DNA of 12,142 bases. It comes from Chitinophaga pinensis. GTDB taxonomy: Bacteria; Bacteroidota; Bacteroidia; Flavobacteriales_D; Crocinitomicaceae. The translations under genes and the position numbers were made by a program. Below, one piece after another: positions 6,913 to 12,142 of the stretch. How positions within the stretch are numbered: the first letter of the stretch is position 1; each line of letters begins with the position of its first letter. The stretch spans positions 1-12,142 of the forward strand of contig CAMATR010000019.1 in the NCBI GenBank assembly GCA_945861175.1. The letters are read 5' to 3'. The notes under the pieces were generated by a model. That model was not told where the DNA came from. It saw only the letters and a program-made list of their open reading frames with translations, and made no database searches.

Positions 6913-8403
6913 TCACATTCGTTCTAAAGGGGTCTTTACACCATTAACTAATGTGTAGCAAGCAAGTTTATCTTTAAAAACGGAAGATTTAAAAATAGAT
7001 TTGTTTAACAACATGCGCACACATTCCTGAATTCCTTCCACAATTGAAGGGTGTGGGTGGATCAATTCAGACAAGACTTCAATTGGCATATTTAGTTTAA
7101 TTAACAATCCAACCGCTTCAATTGCAGTAGATGCATGTTCTCCAACAGCGCGCATTCCTAATATGCGCATCTCATCGTCATTCGTTACAATAATCTTGAA
7201 AAAACCTTGTGTTTTTCGCATGGCTATTGCCCTTGATATCAAAGAAAAATCAACTTTAACAACTTTGACCGGAATGTTCTGCTCGATGCATTGTTGTTCG
7301 TTCAAGCCTACGGCAGCAACCTCCGGATTCATAAACATGATAGTGCATATATTGTCGTAAGACAATCGGTCTAGCTTTCCACCAAACATTCTTTCAACCG
7401 CATGGCGTGCCTCTATTTCACCCATATTAACCAAGGCAATTCTTCCTGAGACATCGCCTACTGCATAAATATTCGGAACGTTGGTTTGTGTATCATCATC
7501 CCCAATATGGATTCCTCTTTTCGACATTTCCACCCCAGCATTCTCAATTCCTAAATTGTCCACATTAGGGACTCTTCCAATAGAAAGCAGGGCCTTTTCA
7601 ACACGTATTGTTTCACGTTTTCCATCTGGGTAGGATAATTCATACTCTACTTCTCCATCTTTTTTCTCGAGTCGTTCTAGTTGAGCATTAGAATGGATTG
7701 TAACCCCTTTTGACATCATATTTCCTGCTACAAGCTTTGAAATATCTTCATCTTCAAATGGTAAAATGCGTTCTTGTCTATCAATAATATAAACTTTGGT
7801 CTTTCCAAAATTTGAAAAGATTGTAGCGTATTCGCAACCAATTACTCCAGCACCAACAATTACCAGACTTTTTGGGTAGTCATCAATAGAATCTATGCCA
7901 TCACTAGTTAATATTATTTTTTCATCAACTTTAATGTTGGGCACAATCCTTGGTTTGCTTCCAGTTGATAGGATAATATTATCTCCCCAAATTACTTTTT
8001 GCTCTCCTTCGTGATCTATCGTAATTTCATTCTTAGAAATCAATCTTCCATATCCTCTCTCATACTTAAGCAAATTATTCATGCTCTCAGTTTGTAGCAA
8101 CTTGATATGGCAGGAATATTGAAATTTACGCTCAAATACGGCTTCAGCAAGAATTTTCTTAACATCATTCCAAGGAATTTCATAAGCACTTCTTCCAGTT
8201 GAAACAATGGTTTCGTTTATACTTGAAACTTTATTTGCCACTTCCCAAAGAGTTTTGGAAGAAAGGGCACCATTATAAACACCCGCTCCCCCAACCTTGT
8301 CTTTTTCTATTAGGCAAACCTTTTTACCAAAATCTATGGCACGCATTGCAGCAGCATATCCTGCAGGACCACCTCCAATTACGATAAGGTCGAATTTCTC
8401 CAT
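6913..8403 (-). CDS. Dihydrolipoamide dehydrogenase-like flavoprotein lacking both redox cysteines
   Basis: This 496-residue protein has the full group I pyridine nucleotide-disulfide oxidoreductase layout. The FAD-binding G10-G-G-P-A-G15 is near the N-terminus. The NAD(P)-binding G184-A-G-V-I-G189 is central. The second FAD motif is T307-N-V-P-N-I-Y-A-V-G-D317, and the C-terminal interface domain has H449-P-H451-P-S-I-V-E456, matching the catalytic His-Glu pair of lipoamide dehydrogenases. The active-site helix, however, reads G38-G-A-G41-V-Y-N-G-A46-L-S-S-K. Against the canonical G-G-T-C-L-N-V-G-C-I-P-S-K, Gly41 and Ala46 replace the two cysteines. Thiol-disulfide exchange with lipoamide is therefore not expected; NAD(P)H oxidation with a quinone, O2 or another carrier, or NAD(P)H/NAD transhydrogenation, is more plausible. 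No 2-oxoacid dehydrogenase genes adjoin it. The family assignment is firm; the electron acceptor is unknown. Confidence 0.92.
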   Translation of the reverse strand: MEKFDLIVIGGGPAGYAAAMRAIDFGKKVCLIEKDKVGGAGVYNGALSSKTLWEVANKVSSINETIVSTGRSAYEIPWNDVKKILAEAVFERKFQYSCHIKLLQTESMNNLLKYERGYGRLISKNEITIDHEGEQKVIWGDNIILSTGSKPRIVPNIKVDEKIILTSDGIDSIDDYPKSLVIVGAGVIGCEYATIFSNFGKTKVYIIDRQERILPFEDEDISKLVAGNMMSKGVTIHSNAQLERLEKKDGEVEYELSYPDGKRETIRVEKALLSIGRVPNVDNLGIENAGVEMSKRGIHIGDDDTQTNVPNIYAVGDVSGRIALVNMGEIEARHAVERMFGGKLDRLSYDNICTIMFMNPEVAAVGLNEQQCIEQNIPVKVVKVDFSLISRAIAMRKTQGFFKIIVTNDDEMRILGMRAVGEHASTAIEAVGLLIKLNMPIEVLSELIHPHPSIVEGIQECVRMLLNKSIFKSSVFKDKLACYTLVNGVKTPLERM

Positions 8404-8411
8404 GTTTTATA

Positions 8412-8419
8412 TACTTTCG
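8412..8419 (+). promoter_or_regulatory. -7-like promoter element before the YkgJ-type gene
   Basis: TACTTTCG, one mismatch from TAnnTTTG, lies 46 bases before the TTG start at 8466 inside the 62-base divergent gap. The ten-base string TACTTTCGCA is identical to that before the FKBP operon (3019-3028). No clear -33 box is seen; it would fall over the first codons of the minus-strand flavoprotein gene. Confidence 0.35.
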
Positions 8420-8465
8420 CAGTAAATATAGGAAGATAACTTTTCATAATTTTAATTCAATAAAC

Positions 8466-8954
8466 TTGAACCAGGAATATAAGGTAATAATCGAAAAAGT
8501 AAAAGCTGACAAGGATTCAGTTAAGAAGGCTTTTGTCAAAATGAAAAAGAAAAAACCGAAGGAAATAGATCAATTATTTCATTCAAGACACGAAACTTTT
8601 TTTCAAAAAAATAGTTGCCTTGATTGCGCTAACTGCTGCAAAACAACCTCCCCAATATTTCGAGATGTTGACATTAAAAGAATTTCAAAACAATTAAAAA
8701 TGAAGGAATCCCAGTTCATTAATCAATTTTTAAGAATGGATGAGGAAAATGATTACGTGCTTATGAGTTCACCGTGTACTTTTCTAAATAATGATAATAC
8801 TTGCAGTATATATCAATTCAGGCCCTTGGCATGTGCCGAGTATCCTCATACAAATAGAAAAAACATGAATCAGATCTTCGATTTGACACTAAACAATACA
8901 GAAATATGTCCAGCAGTAGCAACTATTGTTTCTGAAATTATTTTGGAGGTTTGA
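8466..8954 (+). CDS. YkgJ-family cysteine-cluster protein (putative Zn/Fe-binding)
   Basis: This 162-residue cytosolic protein carries the family's eight cysteines. They are the CxxCxxCC cluster C51, C54, C57, C58, then C104 in S-P-C, C113 in N-T-C-S-I-Y, C123 in R-P-L-A-C, and C148 in E-I-C-P. These fit the UPF0153/YkgJ group, annotated as zinc- or iron-chelating proteins; no enzymatic role is established for it. The frame starts with TTG at 8466. The first ATG in frame is codon 26, just before a lysine-rich stretch. I prefer TTG because the 25 extra residues are helical and charged like the rest, and from memory the family normally extends about 50 residues ahead of the Cys cluster. An N-terminus at Met26 would still keep all cysteines. 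It is divergent from the flavoprotein, with only 62 bases between starts. Confidence 0.85.
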   Translation: MNQEYKVIIEKVKADKDSVKKAFVKMKKKKPKEIDQLFHSRHETFFQKNSCLDCANCCKTTSPIFRDVDIKRISKQLKMKESQFINQFLRMDEENDYVLMSSPCTFLNNDNTCSIYQFRPLACAEYPHTNRKNMNQIFDLTLNNTEICPAVATIVSEIILEV

Positions 8955-8976
8955 AGACAACTTTTTGATAGATTTG
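8942..8976 (+). promoter_or_regulatory. Promoter of the giant surface protein gene
   Basis: TAGATTTG at 8969-8976 is a full match to the Bacteroidota -7 box and ends 28 bases before the ATG at 9005. TTTG at 8942-8945 sits 23 bases upstream, at the long end of the accepted spacing, and lies inside the last codons of the YkgJ-type gene. It suggests the surface protein is transcribed on its own. Confidence 0.55.
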
Positions 8977-9004
8977 TTCGTCTTCTATAGCGTAACTCTG
9001 AATT

Positions 9005-12000
9005 ATGAATATGAATCCAGCGAAATTTTTAATTCCGCTCTTCTTTTTAATTCCCATATTTTCTTTTACCCAGCGAGGTAAGGATGGTGATTATACAGCA
9101 ACAGCAATTAATACCAATGTAAATTCCTACACTTATCTCACTGCAAACGCAACAGCTGGTGCATCTTCAATTACTGTAAATAGCAATAGTTTGCTAGGTG
9201 GTGCATTTTCTTCTTCCTTGTCCCAAGGAGATTTACTATTAATCATTCAAATGCAGGGGGCAACGATGGATATTGATGTTACTCCGGCAACACCAACAAC
9301 GTCAGGAGGATGGGGAGGTAATTATACTAAGCCTGCCGCTTATTTATGGGATTTTGATTGGATGCTGAACATTACAAAACTGGCAGCTTGGGGAGCGGTA
9401 TCTAGCTATAATAATGCAGGCAAATTCGAACAAGTTGAAGTAAGTGCAGTTTCAGGGGCTACTTCTATTACCTTAAATTGCGCTTTACAAAATAATTACT
9501 CAAATTCTGGTCATGTTCAAGTTCTGCGTATTCCAAGGTTCAATAATTTAACTGTGAATACTTCAGCTTCAATCACACCGTCAAGTTGGAATGGCAACAC
9601 AGGTGGTATCGTTGCTATTGAAGTGAATGGTAATTTAACATTGAATGCAAGTTCTAAGATTTCTGCCAATGGAGCCGGTTTCAGGGGAGGTTCAACAACC
9701 TCACCAACAGCTCAATCTGGTTCACCTGGGACTTGCTCTGTGCATACGAATGGAACGGGAAACGGGAGTACTCAACTTGGAAGCACATCTGCCGGAGAAG
9801 GAGGTCGAAAAGGAGAAAGTATAGGAGGTTTTAATACAGAATATACAACTTTATATTCAGCATATGGAAGAGGTGCTCCTGCTAATGGCGGCGGTGGTGG
9901 GGGGTTTCAAAATTGCGGTGGCGGTGGCGGATCAAATATTGGCACTGGAACTTATACAGGTAAAGGTGTTCCTTCAACTACTGTAGCCAATTCAGTTTGG
10001 AACCTTGAGTCAGCTGGATTTGCAGGATCTTCCAGTTCTGGTGGTGGAAGAGGGGGGTATGCCAATTCAAATACAGATCAAAATGCAACAATCACAGGTC
10101 CAAATAGCACCGCATGGTGTGCAACATCAACATCTTCTGATGCTAGAAAAGAAAATGGAGGTTTTGGTGGCCACCCCTTGACTTACGATGCTACTCGACT
10201 TTTCATGGGTGGCGGTGGCGGTGCTGGAGATCAAGATCAAGGTCAAGGTGGATCCGGCGGTGCAGGAGGTGGACTTGTATATTTAACTATCTATGGTTCA
10301 ATTTTAGGCACTGGAGTAATAGAAGCGGATGGTGCAGTTGGAAGTAATTCTAACCCAAATTCTCAAATACCAGGGTTTGGTCAACTCAAAGGTAATGATG
10401 GAGCCGGCGGTGGCGGTGGCGGCGGTTCAGTTTTTATTAAAAATTTATCTGCAATACCACCAGAAGTGACTATTAATGCTAGAGGAGGGAACGGTGGAAA
10501 TCATGCTATTTCTGTTGGTACTTTTGCAACAACTGAAGGAGAAGGTCCTGGAGGAGCTGGTTCTGGGGGTAATATTACATTGGGTTCTTTATCAAGTTCT
10601 TCTCAAAATATTAATGGTGGAACAGCGGGGACATCAAATTCTTCTCAACTTTCTGAGTTCACATTCAATGGGGCAACAAATGGCGCCGCTGGTGTGTCAG
10701 GACTAACCACCTCGGTTTATGATATCATTCCAACTAATGTAAATCTTTGCGGTGGTAGTTCAACAACTTTGACAGTATCTATTGTAGGAGCATCCCCAGG
10801 AGCGCTTAGTTGGTATACGACTCAATTTGGGGGATCAGCAATTGCTTCAGGAAATTCCTATACAACTCCTATTTTGACATCAACGACCACATATTATGTT
10901 GGAATATGCCCTGGTTCATTTAGAGTGCCTGTTTCTGTGACTGTAAATCCTCAACCTACAGTCGCAGGAGCCGTTAATATAGTTAATCCAAGCTGTATTG
11001 AAGCAGGAAGTATTAGCGGTTTAACTGCAAGTGGTGGAACAGCGCCATACCAATATGCTTGGAATGGCGTATCATCATCAAGTATTAATCATAACAATTT
11101 AATTGCTGGTGCATATACTTTGACCGTAACAGATGCCGGTGGCTGCACGGCTACGAGTGGCCCCTATACTTTAACTGGAACTTCAGGGCCAATTATTGAT
11201 GCAAGTGCAGTGAATATTCAAAATGTGAATTGCTCTGGTGGACTTGGTTCTATCTCGGGAATTACTGCGACAGGAACAGGTCTAAGTTATGGATGGACGA
11301 ACTCCGGTGGTTCTGCACTTAATGCATTGGGACTTTCAGCTGGTAACTATGCACTGACAGTTACTGACAACAACAGTTGCACTGCTTCTGCTGGACCTTT
11401 CAATGTCGGTACAGATACTGGACCTACTTTGGATGAAACAAATGTTGTTGCGACTGATGCGACTTGTGGTAACAATAATGGTTCGATTACAGGTATCGTT
11501 GCGTCTGGTTCGTCTTTAACGTATAGTTGGAATGGAATATCTTCATCTTCTGCGGATGCAAGTGGTTTGTCGCAAGGTACATATACTTTAACGGTGACTG
11601 ACGGCGGTGGTTGTGCAGTTTCATCAAGTCCGATAACAGTGAATGCAATTGCCGGACCTTCAATAGATATTGCTTCAATTGTTGTATCAGACGAAAATTG
11701 TGGACAGTCGAATGGATCTATTTTAGGTATGGATGTATCTGGAGGTACTCCAGATTATTCATATGCATGGTCAGGGACTTTGCAAACCAATTTGGATTTA
11801 GTGGGTATCTCTCAAGGATCATATATTCTTACCGTTTCGGATCAAAATGGATGCACAGCCAGTTCATCTGCAATTGCAATTTCAAATATTGCCGGCCCAT
11901 CAATTAATGAGACAGCTGTTTCTGTAAGTAATGTTCTATGTGATGGAACGTTAGGTTCTATCGTTGGAATAAGTGATACAGGAAGCGGAAACTCTTATAG

Positions 12001-12142
12001 TTGGACAAATGGAGGTGGAAGTTCATTAAACGCATCAAATTTATTACCAGGCAACTATATTTTAACTATTACTGATAATAGTGGCTGTGCAGTTTCATCC
12101 TCTCAGTATTTAATTGCCGCTTCGGTTGCGCCATCCATTGAT
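9005..12142 (+). CDS. Giant secreted SprB-repeat adhesin-like protein, 3' end outside window
   Basis: The frame is open for 1046 codons from the ATG at 9005 to the right edge with no stop. Residues 1-22 form a signal peptide (Lys7, then a Phe/Leu/Ile/Pro core). Residues about 25-180 are a beta-rich N-terminal domain (K-D-G-D-Y near 26, then G-D-L-L-L-I-I-Q). Residues about 180-560 are extremely Gly/Ser/Asn-rich with polyglycine runs, probably a beta-helix or glycine-rich filament. Residues about 572-649 form an Ig-like domain of the CHU-associated type (L-C-G-G at 581-584, L-S-W-Y, then T-T-T-Y-Y-V). From about residue 660, five SprB-type repeats follow. SprB-like proteins are cell-surface adhesins moved by gliding machinery and exported by the type IX system. 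A C-terminal sorting domain would be expected beyond the window. The start could also be Met3. The exact ligand is unknown. Confidence 0.9.
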   Translation, partial: MNMNPAKFLIPLFFLIPIFSFTQRGKDGDYTATAINTNVNSYTYLTANATAGASSITVNSNSLLGGAFSSSLSQGDLLLIIQMQGATMDIDVTPATPTTSGGWGGNYTKPAAYLWDFDWMLNITKLAAWGAVSSYNNAGKFEQVEVSAVSGATSITLNCALQNNYSNSGHVQVLRIPRFNNLTVNTSASITPSSWNGNTGGIVAIEVNGNLTLNASSKISANGAGFRGGSTTSPTAQSGSPGTCSVHTNGTGNGSTQLGSTSAGEGGRKGESIGGFNTEYTTLYSAYGRGAPANGGGGGGFQNCGGGGGSNIGTGTYTGKGVPSTTVANSVWNLESAGFAGSSSSGGGRGGYANSNTDQNATITGPNSTAWCATSTSSDARKENGGFGGHPLTYDATRLFMGGGGGAGDQDQGQGGSGGAGGGLVYLTIYGSILGTGVIEADGAVGSNSNPNSQIPGFGQLKGNDGAGGGGGGGSVFIKNLSAIPPEVTINARGGNGGNHAISVGTFATTEGEGPGGAGSGGNITLGSLSSSSQNINGGTAGTSNSSQLSEFTFNGATNGAAGVSGLTTSVYDIIPTNVNLCGGSSTTLTVSIVGASPGALSWYTTQFGGSAIASGNSYTTPILTSTTTYYVGICPGSFRVPVSVTVNPQPTVAGAVNIVNPSCIEAGSISGLTASGGTAPYQYAWNGVSSSSINHNNLIAGAYTLTVTDAGGCTATSGPYTLTGTSGPIIDASAVNIQNVNCSGGLGSISGITATGTGLSYGWTNSGGSALNALGLSAGNYALTVTDNNSCTASAGPFNVGTDTGPTLDETNVVATDATCGNNNGSITGIVASGSSLTYSWNGISSSSADASGLSQGTYTLTVTDGGGCAVSSSPITVNAIAGPSIDIASIVVSDENCGQSNGSILGMDVSGGTPDYSYAWSGTLQTNLDLVGISQGSYILTVSDQNGCTASSSAIAISNIAGPSINETAVSVSNVLCDGTLGSIVGISDTGSGNSYSWTNGGGSSLNASNLLPGNYILTITDNSGCAVSSSQYLIAASVAPSID
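9887..10426 (+). repeat. Four polyglycine-coding GGN tracts in the surface protein
   Basis: In-frame runs of glycine codons occur at 9887-9904 (6 Gly, residues 295-300), 9917-9931 (5 Gly, from residue 305), 10208-10222 (5 Gly, from residue 402) and 10406-10426 (7 Gly, from residue 468). They mostly alternate GGC and GGT and stand out as G-rich islands in an AT-rich gene. Slippage here would change length by whole codons without a frameshift. Confidence 0.85.
10985..12142 (+). repeat. Array of five SprB-type repeats of 78-80 codons
   Basis: Each unit begins near a first Cys (residues 664, 743, 821, 899, 979) followed by G-S-I. It then has a central S-Y-x-W or Y-x-W strand, a G-x-Y-x-L-T-V-T-D strand, and a second Cys (714, 792, 870, 950, 1028) in the style G-C-x-x-S, ending near G-P-S-I-D. 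The period is 79, 78, 78 and 80 residues. The two Cys of each unit are 49-51 residues apart, suggesting one disulfide per repeat. The array is still running at the window edge. The DNA copies have diverged, so they are old duplications rather than recent tandem expansion. Confidence 0.88.

Noticed and set aside
8245..8300. Possible sequencing error or frameshift explaining the missing cysteines of the flavoprotein
   Set aside because: The frame is continuous, the flanking residues (G-G before, S-K after) align without gaps, and two independent codons differ, so real substitutions are far more likely.
8423..8430. TATATTTA on the minus strand as the promoter of the flavoprotein gene
   Set aside because: It lacks the final G of the -7 box, and no TTG lies within the accepted spacing (the nearest is 27 bases away).
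9887..10426. G-rich tracts as phase-variation (on/off) repeats
   Set aside because: The repeat unit is three bases, so slippage changes glycine number but cannot shift the frame to switch the gene off.
10476..10706. A 76-codon plus-strand reading frame inside the surface protein gene
   Set aside because: It lies in another frame of the continuous 1046-codon gene. Its Leu/Val/Gln-rich product is the frame-shifted reading of repetitive Gly/Ser codons, with no motif.
11487..11907. Open frames on both strands within the SprB repeat array
   Set aside because: They follow the repeat codons in alternate frames and give no recognisable protein. The repeat frame runs through without interruption.

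Overview
The window reads as a chromosomal segment of a low-GC Bacteroidota, most likely Flavobacteriales. Four things point there. Several genes are preceded by the phylum-specific -33/-7 promoter (TTTG, about 19 nt, TAnnTTTG). Short lipoprotein signal peptides are frequent. The right edge is a large surface protein with SprB-type repeats and a CHU-like Ig domain, of the kind exported by the type IX secretion system. Shine-Dalgarno sequences play little visible role. No tRNA, rRNA, CRISPR array, insertion sequence or phage gene was seen, and no gene-free stretch exceeds about 130 bases.

Left part (1-2913, all minus strand, read right to left): a GNAT acetyltransferase. Next, behind its own near-perfect promoter, come two overlapping genes encoding a heme-oxygenase-like diiron protein and a C-terminal-cupin protein. 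Then comes a lipoprotein cut by the window edge. The diiron plus cupin pair is the most unusual metabolic element here: both proteins keep complete-looking metal-ligand sets, and the pair resembles a split version of the domains fused in SznF-type N-oxygenases.

Middle (3039-6862): two overlapping plus-strand FKBP genes follow, one cytosolic with an intact active site and one lipoprotein with a degenerate active site and a duplicated N-terminal region. They end at a bidirectional hairpin terminator that faces a minus-strand outer-membrane beta-barrel-like gene. Plus-strand folD (one-carbon/folate metabolism) follows, with a downstream lipoprotein that carries two C-terminal membrane segments. 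A second bidirectional hairpin closes this block.

Right part (6913-12142): a minus-strand protein with the fold of dihydrolipoamide dehydrogenase that has lost both redox-active cysteines. Divergent from it lies a YkgJ-type eight-cysteine protein with a probable TTG start. Last is a giant secreted adhesin-like gene (at least 1046 residues, open at the right edge) with an N-terminal glycine-rich domain, an Ig-like domain and five visible SprB repeats of 78-80 residues.

Both edge genes (1-670 and 9005-12142) are incomplete in the window. Functional calls rest on motifs read by eye; no database search was run.
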